DNA of 21,411 bases from a virus, in IMG/VR virus record IMGVR_UViG_3300030110_001330, positions 1 through 21,411 of that record. The stretch is one strand, 5' to 3'. How positions within the stretch are numbered: the first letter of the stretch is position 1; each line of letters starts with the position of its first letter. Below are positions 8,565-15,790 of the stretch, piece by piece. Position numbers and translations under genes: made by a program. The notes under the pieces were generated by a model, which had not been told where the DNA came from, did not search any database, and saw nothing but the letters and a program-made list of their open reading frames with translations.

Positions 8565-9418
8565 TATCTTTTGTCTCCATATTTATCTTGTAAACTATAA
8601 AGGAATTTTGATCCTCTGTCTCTAGTATCTTGTTTACCTTTACCACCCATTGCTCTGCCAAGTCCTCTTACAGTTCTTGAATTAATAACAAACTCACCAT
8701 CACTTAACATTGCTGGTATATCATCACTGATCTCGGTTCCAGGTCCTGCGATCTTACCATTCTTACGAGGAAAACCACCTTGTCTTAAACCCAAAGTTTT
8801 TAAACCATTTATTTGTCCACCCATGGCTCTACGTGTTAAATTAGGTTCATATTGAGAGAAAGGAACCAATTCAACTCCACCTATAGGTGCATCGCCTATA
8901 TTAGCAAAGCCTGGTACGGTGCCATATACATCTTCATAAGGTGTTGATTTCTTTTCTTCTTCTTTACTAGCAAGAAGTCCAGTTAATCCTGCGATAGTTC
9001 CTGCAGTTTTTAAAGGATTAGCTTTTGCAAAATTTAATATTGATCCAAGAACACTTGGACTTTTTACTTGTCCTTTCATTATAGCATCTTTAAGTGCAAT
9101 TCTATTAGCAATTGGATTACTACCTGTGGTAGCACCAAGAATGTTTTGTGGTACTGCTGTTCCTGTTGCAGCCGTTCTACCAAGTAGCCCACCCAATCCT
9201 TGACCAGCTTGAAGACCACCAAATTTACTAAGAGCTCCACCTGTTAATCCAGATAATGCGGCAAATTTAAGAGCATCTTTTGGGCTCTTGCCTGCAACTA
9301 GACTACCGAGACCACCGCCCAAAGCTGAACCCAACATAGGTCCACCATATAAAAAGCCTAGTCCTGCGCCGATAATGGGAGCTGCTTTTTTGGCAGCTTT
9401 AAAAATCTTCTTTAGCAT
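8564..9418 (-). CDS. Membrane-active-looking virion protein with Gly-zipper segments
   Basis: First gene of the minus-strand operon, 284 residues from ATG 9418. The N-terminus (MLKKIFKAAKKAAPIIGAGL) is a cationic amphipathic helix, followed by Gly-zipper-like hydrophobic segments (GGPMLGSALGGGLGSLVAG, about 25-43; LSGLTGGALSKFGGL, about 55-69). The C-terminal part has DDIPAMLSDGEFVINS, a motif seen in many phage virion-associated proteins, and a basic end. An upstream in-frame ATG at 9526 would add 36 residues, but I reject it: that stretch lies inside the promoter and has no ribosome binding site, whereas AAAAGGAGA (9421-9429) directly precedes 9418. A role in membrane penetration during genome delivery is a reasonable inference from the composition and the operon. 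Confidence 0.7.
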   Translation of the reverse strand: MLKKIFKAAKKAAPIIGAGLGFLYGGPMLGSALGGGLGSLVAGKSPKDALKFAALSGLTGGALSKFGGLQAGQGLGGLLGRTAATGTAVPQNILGATTGSNPIANRIALKDAIMKGQVKSPSVLGSILNFAKANPLKTAGTIAGLTGLLASKEEEKKSTPYEDVYGTVPGFANIGDAPIGGVELVPFSQYEPNLTRRAMGGQINGLKTLGLRQGGFPRKNGKIAGPGTEISDDIPAMLSDGEFVINSRTVRGLGRAMGGKGKQDTRDRGSKFLYSLQDKYGDKR

Positions 9419-9421
9419 GTT

Positions 9422-9470
9422 CTCCTTTTGCAAATCATGATTGTTGTATAATGCAAGGAGGCTGACCTTG
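9422..9470 (-). promoter_or_regulatory. Leader with two alternative hairpins around the ribosome binding site
   Basis: In the transcript of the minus-strand operon, CTCCTTGCA (9460-9452) can pair with TGCAAAAGGAG (9432-9422). The nine pairs, with a two-base bulge, would hide the Shine-Dalgarno sequence of the first gene. The CCTTG part of the first arm (9458-9454) can instead pair with CAAGG just upstream (9470-9466, seven-base loop), which would free the site. The two folds exclude each other. No known riboswitch consensus is recognised and no folding energy was calculated. Confidence 0.35.
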
Positions 9471-9491
9471 TAATTAAGCCAAGTATTTAAT

Positions 9492-9516
9492 CCTATATTT
9501 ATAGGCAAATATTTGC
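9492..9516. promoter_or_regulatory. Overlapping palindromes, candidate operator
   Basis: Two perfect inverted repeats share one base: CCTATA-TT-TATAGG (9492-9505) and GCAAATATTTGC (9505-9516). The first covers the -10 hexamer of the minus-strand promoter and the second fills most of its spacer. The placement is what one expects for a repressor or activator site able to control both divergent operons, but no regulator is known from this window. AT-rich DNA yields short palindromes by chance. Confidence 0.35.
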
Positions 9517-9526
9517 TATATGACAA
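9498..9526 (-). promoter_or_regulatory. Sigma-70-type promoter for the minus-strand virion operon
   Basis: Read on the minus strand, TTGTCA (9526-9521) and TATAAA (9503-9498) are separated by exactly 17 bases. Each hexamer differs from the bacterial consensus at one position. The start of transcription would fall near 9490, giving a leader of about 72 bases before the ATG at 9418. The spacer contains the 12-base palindrome GCAAATATTTGC. It is the only match of this quality I found in the window. Confidence 0.6.
9514..9522 (+). promoter_or_regulatory. Possible extended -10 promoter for the plus-strand operon
   Basis: TGCTATATG fits an extended -10 element (TGn followed by a 4/6 match to TATAAT). 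Transcription would begin near 9529, about 28 bases before the first plus-strand ATG at 9557, with AAAGGGA (9546-9552) as ribosome binding site. No good -35 lies 16-18 bases upstream. It overlaps the minus-strand promoter, so the two would compete. Confidence 0.28.
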
Positions 9527-9556
9527 TAGATATTTAAAAAGAATGAAAGGGATATC

Positions 9557-10219
9557 ATGTCAACTAAAGTAGATTTCCATGCTATCAGACCATTTGGTCC
9601 AACAATATTACAAGGAAAATTACCTGATACTTTAATTAAAGTTTTAGATGATAGAGCAACAGAGTTATTAGATAATGAAAAATTATCAAAAAAATATGAT
9701 CACTCTATGAATTTAGCTGGTAATGTTCAAAAAGAAATTCGTTATCCTCAAGAAGATCTTGAAAGTAAAAACTTTCAACCATTAATTGGTGCATTAGGTG
9801 AAATAGTTAAACAGTATATATCTATACCTCCTGCTAGTGATACTATATCACCAGCCTTTGTTGGTAGAATGGTTATTGAATCTATGTGGGTCGTGAGCCA
9901 ATGGTCGGGAGACTTTAATCCTTTTCATATACACCAAGGAGAGTTATCTGGTGTTATTTATTTACGTGTGCCTCCTAGTCTTAAAGACGAATACGCAAAA
10001 GAAGATCACTATCCTTGTGTAGGTGATATTGTTTGGCATGCTGGTCAAGCTGCTACATTTAGCGGTCATAAACATCAGGCAACACCAGAGGTAGGCGCAA
10101 TATATCTTTTTCCTTCTTGGCTTTCACATGGTGTATATCCATTTAGAACACCAAATGAGGAGAGAAGATCAGTGTCTTTTAATTTACATTTAAAGAAAAA
10201 GGATCCTATTAATGATTAA
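9557..10219 (+). CDS. 2OG-Fe(II) oxygenase-like protein, Oxy_5 (PF13759) type
   Basis: A 220-residue protein with the C-terminal signature of the PF13759-type putative 2-oxoglutarate/Fe(II) oxygenases. NPFHIHQGELSGVIYL gives His124 and His126, FPSWLSHGVYPF gives the distal His191, and EERRSVSFNLH supplies the Arg203/204 expected to bind 2-oxoglutarate. The proximal motif reads His-x-His rather than His-x-Asp, as is usual in this subgroup. An insertion of about 35 residues (140-175, with several His) lies between the LSGVIYL strand and the FPSW strand. It is the first gene of the plus-strand operon, with AAAGGGA in front of its ATG, and overlaps the next gene by 8 bases. Such enzymes usually hydroxylate proteins, small molecules or nucleic acids; the substrate is unknown here. 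Confidence 0.8.
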   Translation: MSTKVDFHAIRPFGPTILQGKLPDTLIKVLDDRATELLDNEKLSKKYDHSMNLAGNVQKEIRYPQEDLESKNFQPLIGALGEIVKQYISIPPASDTISPAFVGRMVIESMWVVSQWSGDFNPFHIHQGELSGVIYLRVPPSLKDEYAKEDHYPCVGDIVWHAGQAATFSGHKHQATPEVGAIYLFPSWLSHGVYPFRTPNEERRSVSFNLHLKKKDPIND

Positions 10220-10676
10220 AACATATGATGATGTTTTACCAGAACCTCTTTTAGATTTTATTAGATTTGAAGTTGATAATCTTTCTTTTAGAAAACACGC
10301 CTCCACCCCAGAACTGTTAGATAAAGGGATTTTCTTTTTTGCCTCAGTAGAAGAAAATTTATTATCTCATAGGTTTTTATTTAATATTTTTTGTGAGAAA
10401 TATAACTTACCTAACAAAGATGTTAAAAGGTCCTACACTAATTGTTACCCTCCTTTAACAAGTGGAGAGTTTCATGAAGACGACGGTGATCAAACTTTTT
10501 TATTTTTTCCCGATAAAACAGAAAATAAAAAAGGAGGAACTTCGTTTTTAGATGGAACTACAATTGAGTACAAAACAAATAGATTAATTATTTTTGATGC
10601 AAGTTTACCACATAAAGCTGATAAAAATGAATCAAATCAAATGAGACACTCAATAGCATGGAAAACTTTGATATAA
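10212..10676 (+). CDS. 2OG-Fe(II) oxygenase-like protein (HxD type), short
   Basis: A 154-residue protein with a complete set of facial-triad residues. SGEFHEDDG gives His88-x-Asp90, LPHKAD gives the distal His134, and MRHSIAWK gives Arg145, the expected 2-oxoglutarate anchor. The strand-turn pattern between them (QTFLFFP, GGTSFLDG, NRLIIFDASLPH) is that of the double-stranded beta-helix of prolyl-4-hydroxylase-like enzymes. It is clearly different from the protein before it, so this is not a recent duplication. AAGGA at about 10199-10203 serves as ribosome binding site, and the gene overlaps its neighbour by 8 bases. Substrate unknown; enzyme activity is inferred from motif completeness only. 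Confidence 0.76.
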   Translation: MIKTYDDVLPEPLLDFIRFEVDNLSFRKHASTPELLDKGIFFFASVEENLLSHRFLFNIFCEKYNLPNKDVKRSYTNCYPPLTSGEFHEDDGDQTFLFFPDKTENKKGGTSFLDGTTIEYKTNRLIIFDASLPHKADKNESNQMRHSIAWKTLI

Positions 10677-10939
10677 ATAAAACACCCATGGTTCGTGTGA
10701 CGTGGCTCGATGCCCGGGATACAGAGACAGGTTGGCTAGATATAAAAGAAGTTCTTAATGCACCGTTGGCCGTGTGCCAAGAAGTAGGATGGATGATTAC
10801 AAATAATGATCAAAGAATAGTTATTATGAGATCTTACAGTAAAGATAAAGATGATATTACAGGTGGTGGTGCTATCGCTATACCTAAAGATTGGGTAAAA
10901 AAAATAGAATATTTAAAAGTAGATTATGCAACACAATAA
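10658..10939 (+). CDS. Small conserved-looking phage protein of unknown function
   Basis: A 93-residue soluble protein without a recognised domain. From residue 11 on it looks well folded (MVRVTWLDARDTETGWLD, then EVGWMITNNDQRIVIMRS), ending in GAIAIPKDWVKKIEYL. The alternating strands suggest a small beta-barrel or SH3-like fold, which is only an impression. Two starts are possible: ATG 10658, overlapping the upstream gene by 19 bases, and ATG 10688, 11 bases after its stop. Neither has a strong Shine-Dalgarno sequence, and the later one begins directly at the conserved-looking part. It lies between two oxygenase genes and overlaps the next by 14 bases, so it is cotranscribed with them. Confidence 0.66.
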   Translation: MENFDINKTPMVRVTWLDARDTETGWLDIKEVLNAPLAVCQEVGWMITNNDQRIVIMRSYSKDKDDITGGGAIAIPKDWVKKIEYLKVDYATQ

Positions 10940-11438
10940 AAACACAAAGTTTGTTATGTACGTTGATGATTTTTTAGGAGAGGATACTTTAAAATCATTA
11001 CAGGATACTGTTACAAACTTAAAGTATCAGGAAGTAAAAAACCCAGAGGGTCAACTTTATGGTATGAGACACACTTTTGATAAAAGCATTCACGATGATC
11101 CGTTATTAAAGTTAATTAAACAGTATTTTTTTCCACATAGAAATCTTGAACCAATATCAGTGAGTGCTCATCTAAGAGAAAATAAAAAAGAACCTTTATT
11201 TCATACTGATGATGACAAAGAAAATGTAGCAAACTTTCTTTTGTTTGTAAAAGGTGAGTCTCTTCTTAATAATGGCACAGGGTTTATGCGTGATAATAAA
11301 CTGTCTTCACATATAGGCTTTGTAGAAAATAGGGCTTTGTTTTTTAATGGCATGAAAATACCACATTCAGATCTACAATCTTTTGGGGATAGCTCTAATA
11401 GATATACACTTAACATTTTTTATAAGGAAAATAGTTGA
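10926..11438 (+). CDS. 2OG-Fe(II) oxygenase-like protein (HxD type)
   Basis: A 170-residue protein, third of the oxygenase-like genes. LFHTDDD gives His93-x-Asp95, KIPHSD gives the distal His147, and SSNRYTLNIFY gives Arg159. Between them are the strand NFLLFVKG and the strand ending in ALFFNG, as in the jelly-roll core of the superfamily. N-terminal residues 9-30 (FVMYVDDFLGEDTLKSL) resemble the usual helical start of 2OG hydroxylases. The Fe and cosubstrate residues are all present, so it may be active. It is more similar in layout to the second oxygenase than to the first. The substrate cannot be deduced. Confidence 0.75.
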   Translation: MQHNKNTKFVMYVDDFLGEDTLKSLQDTVTNLKYQEVKNPEGQLYGMRHTFDKSIHDDPLLKLIKQYFFPHRNLEPISVSAHLRENKKEPLFHTDDDKENVANFLLFVKGESLLNNGTGFMRDNKLSSHIGFVENRALFFNGMKIPHSDLQSFGDSSNRYTLNIFYKENS

Positions 11439-12193
11439 AAATAAGTTTTACGAGTGCGTGGGCTGATCACATTATTCATCCAGTTCCTGTAAAAAAAGTT
11501 GTTCCTAATTGGTATAAAGAACTACAATTAATATTAGAACAGGATGTTTTTGAACAAACCATAAAAAAATGTCAACCAGTTTTAGATAGTATTACCATGG
11601 GTTACGCTATTTTATCTCCTTGTGATTTAATATTTTCTAAAGATAAAACTTTTACTGAAAATAAAGAACCTGTATTTGAAATAAATGTGCATGTGGCTAA
11701 CACAAAAACTTTTGAAAACTTACACAAAAAAGAAATAAAGTTTGATATGAATATCGGAGTAGGTGATCATAAAATATCACAAATAAGTCCATCAATGATT
11801 TATCCAGATGAGTTATCAATAGCCTTTAAGTTCTTAAATCCTTGGATGATTAAAACACCTCCAGGTTATAGTTGTCTTTTTACCTCTCCTTTTAACACAG
11901 AAAAACAAGATATTAGAATAGTTACAGGAATAGTAGACACAGATAATCATAATGCATTTGTAAACTTTCCATTTTTTTTAAGAGATTGGGATCATAATAA
12001 AAACAGACAAAAAATAGTAAAAAAAGGAACGCCTATATCTTTAGTGTTTCCTTTTAAAAGAGATACTTGGGTAATGAGTGTTATTAAAGATGTTCATTTA
12101 AAAGAGAAAACAAGTAAGTGGGATTGGAATTATTTTAGCACTGTCTTAAACACTTACAAAAATAAAGTATGGACAAAAAAGAGTTATAAATGA
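11435..12193 (+). CDS. DUF6065-like conserved phage protein
   Basis: A 252-residue protein whose conserved-looking pieces (VPNWYKEL at 24-31, TIKKCQPVLDSITMGY at 42-57, NPWMIKTPPGYSCLFTSPFN at 135-154, GIVDTD at 165-170, KKGTPISLVFPFKRD at 196-210) match what I remember of the DUF6065 family of phage and bacterial proteins. That assignment comes from memory, not from a search. The C-terminal half looks like a cupin or jelly-roll fold. It has no clear facial triad, so I do not call it an oxygenase. The start is TTG at 11435 with AAGGAAA (11424-11430) in front, overlapping the upstream gene by 4 bases. Being placed between oxygenases and a glycosyltransferase suggests a shared modification pathway, which is inference. 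Confidence 0.68.
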   Translation: MKISFTSAWADHIIHPVPVKKVVPNWYKELQLILEQDVFEQTIKKCQPVLDSITMGYAILSPCDLIFSKDKTFTENKEPVFEINVHVANTKTFENLHKKEIKFDMNIGVGDHKISQISPSMIYPDELSIAFKFLNPWMIKTPPGYSCLFTSPFNTEKQDIRIVTGIVDTDNHNAFVNFPFFLRDWDHNKNRQKIVKKGTPISLVFPFKRDTWVMSVIKDVHLKEKTSKWDWNYFSTVLNTYKNKVWTKKSYK

Positions 12194-12975
12194 CAAAAAT
12201 ATTTATTGGAACACCATGTTATGGAGGAATGATAACAGCAGATTATTTTAAAAGCTGCTTACAATTAACGGCTTTAGCCGCTACCAAAAAAATAGAATTA
12301 CAATTTGGTACTATTGGTAATGAATCTCTTGTAACAAGAGCTCGTAATACATTAGTGCAGTTATTTATGGATGAACCTAAATACACTCATCTTTTATTTA
12401 TTGATGCTGATATTGCTTTTAATCCTGAAGCAGTATTTCGTATGTTAGATTTAGATGAAGATGTGGTAACAGGCGTATATCCACGAAAGACCATTGATTG
12501 GACAAAAGTAAAAAGAAAAGTAAATGAAAATCCAAATGTATCGGAAGAAGAACTTCATGCATCGTCTTTACAATATAATTTAAATATAACTAATCCTAAA
12601 AAAATTTCTGTAGTAAAAGGTTTTATAGAAGTATTAGATGGGGCTACTGGTTTTATGTTAATAAAAAGAAATGTTTTTAAAAAAATGGCTTTGGCTTATC
12701 CTCATTTACGATTTAAATCAGATCAACATTTAGGAGATCCACATGATAAAACATTTGGTTATCACGATACCTCTGATTGGAATTATGCTTTTTTTGATAC
12801 AATGATAGAGCCTGATACAAAAAGATATTTATCAGAAGATTATGCTTTTTGTCGTTTGTGGCAGAAAATAGGTGGTAAAATATACGCTGATATTGCTAGT
12901 GGCATGACTCACTATGGTAATTACAGCTTTAGAGGTAACGTAGGCACTCAATTCTTGCCACAAAACAATAAATAA
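12190..12975 (+). CDS. GT-A-type glycosyltransferase
   Basis: A 261-residue protein with the features of a GT-A glycosyltransferase. The N-terminal strand IFIGTPCYGG is followed by SLVTRARNTLVQLF (47-59) and then LLFIDADIAF with the metal-binding Asp-Ala-Asp at 72-74. Later come LDGATGFMLIKR (149-160), SEDYAFCRLW (215-224, the probable catalytic acidic region) and a C-terminal MTHYGN with His241, a usual third metal ligand. The order and spacing resemble the Anp1-like or single-domain phage glycosyltransferases. It would move a sugar from a nucleotide-sugar donor to an unknown acceptor such as a virion protein, surface glycan or modified base. The ATG overlaps the preceding stop (ATGA), so it is in one operon with the oxygenases. 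Confidence 0.82.
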   Translation: MTKIFIGTPCYGGMITADYFKSCLQLTALAATKKIELQFGTIGNESLVTRARNTLVQLFMDEPKYTHLLFIDADIAFNPEAVFRMLDLDEDVVTGVYPRKTIDWTKVKRKVNENPNVSEEELHASSLQYNLNITNPKKISVVKGFIEVLDGATGFMLIKRNVFKKMALAYPHLRFKSDQHLGDPHDKTFGYHDTSDWNYAFFDTMIEPDTKRYLSEDYAFCRLWQKIGGKIYADIASGMTHYGNYSFRGNVGTQFLPQNNK

Positions 12976-12991
12976 TTTAGTATACTCCGAC

Positions 12992-14836
12992 ATGAAATTA
13001 GTCGATTTAAAATTCCAACCAGGTATAGATAAACAAGACACCGCTTATTCAGCAGGAGATCAACGTAAATATGTTGACTCTGACTTTGTAAGATTTCATT
13101 ACGGAAAACCTGAAAGATGGAAAGGTTGGTCATATCTACCAAATCCTAACAAAACTATTGTGGGCGTGGTCCGTGATACGCATAGCTGGATTGGTCTAGA
13201 TGGAACCAGATACCTTGCTTTAGGTACAGACAGAAAACTATATTTATACTCTGAAGGTAAGGTCTACGATATAACACCTATAAGAGAAACAGCATCATTA
13301 ACCAATCCTTTCACAACAAATGGTACAACAACAGTTACAGTTACAGATTCTAGTCATGGTGCTTTAGTAGGTGATTTTGTCACTTTTGATTCTTTTAGTT
13401 CTATTGATGGTTTGGACATGAATAATGAATTTGAAGTTATTACAGTCCCAACCGCAAATACTTATACAGTAACTCATACAAGCGCAGCCTCTGGATCAAC
13501 TTCAGGTGGCGGTGGATCAGGTAACGCTAATTATCAAATTAATGTAGGACCAGCCACCTCAACATTTGGGTATGGATGGAGCACTTTAACTTGGAATTTA
13601 AGTACTTGGAATACACCAAGGTCTTCTTCAAATGTTGTTGTAGATGCAAGAAATTGGTCTTTAGACAATTTTGGTGAAGATTTAATTGCTACTGTTTTAA
13701 ATGGTGGAACATTTATAAAAGATATTTCAGGAACAATCACTGCAAGAGCAACAGCTTTATCAAATGCTCCTACGGCATCAAGATTTAGTTTGGTATCAAC
13801 TGATACAAGACATTTAATGATGTTTGGAACGGAGACAACCATAGGAAATACAGCTACTCAAGATGATCTATTATTTAGATTTTCTGATCGGGAAGATGCT
13901 ACAGACTATACACCAGTAGCAACAAACGAAGCTGGCTCATTACGTATATCTGATGGTTCTAGAATAGTAGGGGCTGTTAAATCATCAGGTCAAATACTTG
14001 TTTGGACAGATACATCTCTTCATGGTGTTCAGTTTGTTGGTACACCTTTTACTTTTGGTCTTAGACAACTTGGAGCTAACTGTGGTTTAATATCACAACA
14101 CGCTGCTATTGAAATAAACGGCCGCTCTTATTGGATGTCAGACAATGCTTTTTACATGTATGATGGTGTTGTTAAAAAAATGCCTTGTTCAGTACAAGAC
14201 TACGTATTTGATGATTTAAGTTATACTAATAAACAAGACATTGCTTGTGGCTTGAATACAGCTTTTAATGAAATTATTTGGTATTATCCTTCGGCAAATG
14301 CTTCACAAATAGATAGAGCTGTAGCTTATAATTATTTGGAAAATACTTGGTACACTATTAATCTTAGTAGAACAACATGGCTTGGTGCTTATGTATATGA
14401 ACAGCCAATTGCTACAGAATATGGTGCGAGTTTAACGGCAAATGTATCAACTATACTAGGTCTAACAGCGGGAGCTTCTTATATTTATGAACATGAGTCA
14501 GGTAATAATCAAGCAGATGGCACAGCTATTTCTGCTTTTTTAACAACAGGATCTGTTGAAATTGCTGATGGTGATGAGCTTATGTCGGTCAGTAGATTAG
14601 TTCCAGACTTTGATAATCTTGCTAATACAATGACAGCTACTTTAACGCTTGAACAATATCCACAATCTGCAGCTAATGTAACTACAACAGGCAGTATTAC
14701 TAGCACCACAGAGAAAATTGATGTAAGAGGTAGAGGAAGAGCAGTTAAGATTAAATATCAAACCAATACAGTTAATGACACAGCTTGGAGACTTGGATCA
14801 ACAAAATTACAACTTAGACCAGATGGTAGACGATGA
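12992..14836 (+). CDS. Large tail/stabilisation-type virion protein with beta-propeller-like body
   Basis: A 614-residue protein. Its N-terminus (residues 1-48, DLKFQPGIDKQDTAYSAGD, then SDFVRFHYGKPERWKGWSYL with Trp-rich end) is typical of marine phage virion proteins annotated as tail or DNA-stabilisation proteins. Repeated strand pairs with WIGLDGTRYLALGTD, GGTFIKDI, GQILVWTD and YWMSDNAFYMYDG suggest a beta-propeller like that of P22 gp10. Residues about 105-180 look like an inserted beta domain ending in a Gly/Ser linker (GSTSGGGGSGN). C-terminal residues about 520-614 are a separate beta-sandwich-like part. It is probably a tail hub or gatekeeper. No Shine-Dalgarno sequence is obvious before the ATG. 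The structural role is likely; the exact position in the tail is inferred. Confidence 0.74.
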   Translation: MKLVDLKFQPGIDKQDTAYSAGDQRKYVDSDFVRFHYGKPERWKGWSYLPNPNKTIVGVVRDTHSWIGLDGTRYLALGTDRKLYLYSEGKVYDITPIRETASLTNPFTTNGTTTVTVTDSSHGALVGDFVTFDSFSSIDGLDMNNEFEVITVPTANTYTVTHTSAASGSTSGGGGSGNANYQINVGPATSTFGYGWSTLTWNLSTWNTPRSSSNVVVDARNWSLDNFGEDLIATVLNGGTFIKDISGTITARATALSNAPTASRFSLVSTDTRHLMMFGTETTIGNTATQDDLLFRFSDREDATDYTPVATNEAGSLRISDGSRIVGAVKSSGQILVWTDTSLHGVQFVGTPFTFGLRQLGANCGLISQHAAIEINGRSYWMSDNAFYMYDGVVKKMPCSVQDYVFDDLSYTNKQDIACGLNTAFNEIIWYYPSANASQIDRAVAYNYLENTWYTINLSRTTWLGAYVYEQPIATEYGASLTANVSTILGLTAGASYIYEHESGNNQADGTAISAFLTTGSVEIADGDELMSVSRLVPDFDNLANTMTATLTLEQYPQSAANVTTTGSITSTTEKIDVRGRGRAVKIKYQTNTVNDTAWRLGSTKLQLRPDGRR

Positions 14837-15630
14837 TTGACGCACCTTTATATGACAATCCTTTAGCTGGTGGTATTAGTGCTACACCTGGTATTGGTGG
14901 TGGAACCGTATCAGACACGGCAGATAGAACTATTCAAGATCCATATGAAATTGGTGGTGGTGGACAATTAGGCCTTGCATCAGCTATTGATGGGAGTGGT
15001 GGCGGTGCACTTTTTTTACCCGATGAAAACAGACCAAGATCCGAAGAAGATATTAGAAACAGATATGAACAAGCAAAAGCACAAGCGGCTGAATCGAGAA
15101 GAAATGGATTCTTAGGTCAAGTAATATTGCCCGGTGAAATGAAATATGAAGATTTTAAAAATATGCAAAATTCTTTTTTCTTAAAAAGAAATCCAAACAT
15201 ACCAGAATCTGCTTACGATAATTTTGATTTAACAAATGTTGGTGGATTTGATAATCCAACAATGGATGCATCTATGAAAGGTTTACCAGAAACAAATGAA
15301 CCTCCTATGTTTGCTACACCAGGCTTACCGCCTCAACAAGAAGAAATACCTGGTGCAAGAGATCTCATAGAAACTATAGGAACTGTAAAAGGCCCTGAAG
15401 ACACACTGTTTGATGTAGCAAATAACCCTTACAACAGAGTTGGACAACAGCTCATGGGTCCTAATCAAGATGAGATGCTTGGCACATTAAAAAATATTGA
15501 ACAAGGTATTGCGAGTTTAGTTGGAAATTATGGACAAGATTTTAATTCAAACAAATCATCTAACTACGGTGATTTTGATAACTTTGGTATAGGTTCTTTC
15601 TTCCCGCCTTACGGAGGAATGTATGGCTAA
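14833..15630 (+). CDS. Gly-rich protein of unknown function, probably virion-associated
   Basis: A 265-residue acidic, Gly/Pro/Asn-rich protein with no recognised domain. The N-terminal third is glycine-rich and probably flexible (GIGGGTV, EIGGGGQLG, GSGGGALFLP). A short helical segment (about 70-93) and a mixed central part follow, and the end is aromatic and glycine-rich (FGIGSFFPPYGGMYG). The ATG overlaps the stop of the tail protein upstream (ATGA). The stop overlaps a 55-residue gene by 8 bases, so it is in a tight tail-gene cluster. It could be a tail accessory or linker protein, but composition is the only support. Confidence 0.7.
   Translation: MIDAPLYDNPLAGGISATPGIGGGTVSDTADRTIQDPYEIGGGGQLGLASAIDGSGGGALFLPDENRPRSEEDIRNRYEQAKAQAAESRRNGFLGQVILPGEMKYEDFKNMQNSFFLKRNPNIPESAYDNFDLTNVGGFDNPTMDASMKGLPETNEPPMFATPGLPPQQEEIPGARDLIETIGTVKGPEDTLFDVANNPYNRVGQQLMGPNQDEMLGTLKNIEQGIASLVGNYGQDFNSNKSSNYGDFDNFGIGSFFPPYGGMYG
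15613..15617 (+). promoter_or_regulatory. Ribosome binding site that marks the 55-residue gene
   Basis: GGAGG lies 5 bases before ATG 15623, inside the end of the preceding gene. It is among the strongest sites in the plus-strand operon and supports the short gene that follows. Confidence 0.7.
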
Positions 15631-15790
15631 ACTAACAATAACACGATTACCAAACGCAACGCCAGAATACAGTCCCAATCAGTTTGATCAAATGATTGCA
15701 TTACTAGATCAAATTATTCTTTTACTTAACACAAACTACCAACAAGATCTAAAAGAAGAATCGCAGTCGGAGGCTTTTTTCCTTGGCTAA
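15623..15790 (+). CDS. Small conserved-looking virion-cluster protein, 55 residues
   Basis: A short gene that length filters miss. Reading from ATG 15623 gives 55 residues beginning MAKLTITRLPNATPEY, followed by a helix (NQFDQMIALLDQIILLLN, about 19-36) and ending KEESQSEAFFLG. The opening 'ITRLPxATPEY' and the acidic end followed by aromatic residues resemble small phage proteins placed next to tail genes; that comes from memory. Strong support is GGAGG at 15613-15617 and 8-base overlaps with the genes on both sides, a pattern repeated through this operon. It has no transmembrane segment. Function unknown; a small virion or assembly protein is the simplest guess. Confidence 0.74.
   Translation: MAKLTITRLPNATPEYSPNQFDQMIALLDQIILLLNTNYQQDLKEESQSEAFFLG

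Noticed and set aside
9447-9452. Perfect TATAAT on the plus strand before the plus-strand operon.
   Set aside because: No -35 element 16-18 bases upstream, no TGn extension, and it would give a long leader running through the opposite promoter.
9455-9461. Perfect AAGGAGG on the plus strand in the divergent region.
   Set aside because: No start codon with an open frame follows (CTG-ACC-TTG-TAA); it is better explained as the arm that pairs with the minus-strand ribosome binding site.
9419-9526. 36-residue N-terminal extension of the first minus-strand virion gene (ATG 9526).
   Set aside because: It overlaps the -35 and -10 of the promoter, has no ribosome binding site and reads as unlike sequence; ATG 9418 has AAAAGGAGA in front.
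821-10223. Identical 13-base string AATGATTAAAACA at two gene junctions (821-833 and 10211-10223).
   Set aside because: Explained by the same stop/start overlap geometry and the common MIKT start in AT-rich DNA; no wider repeat surrounds it.
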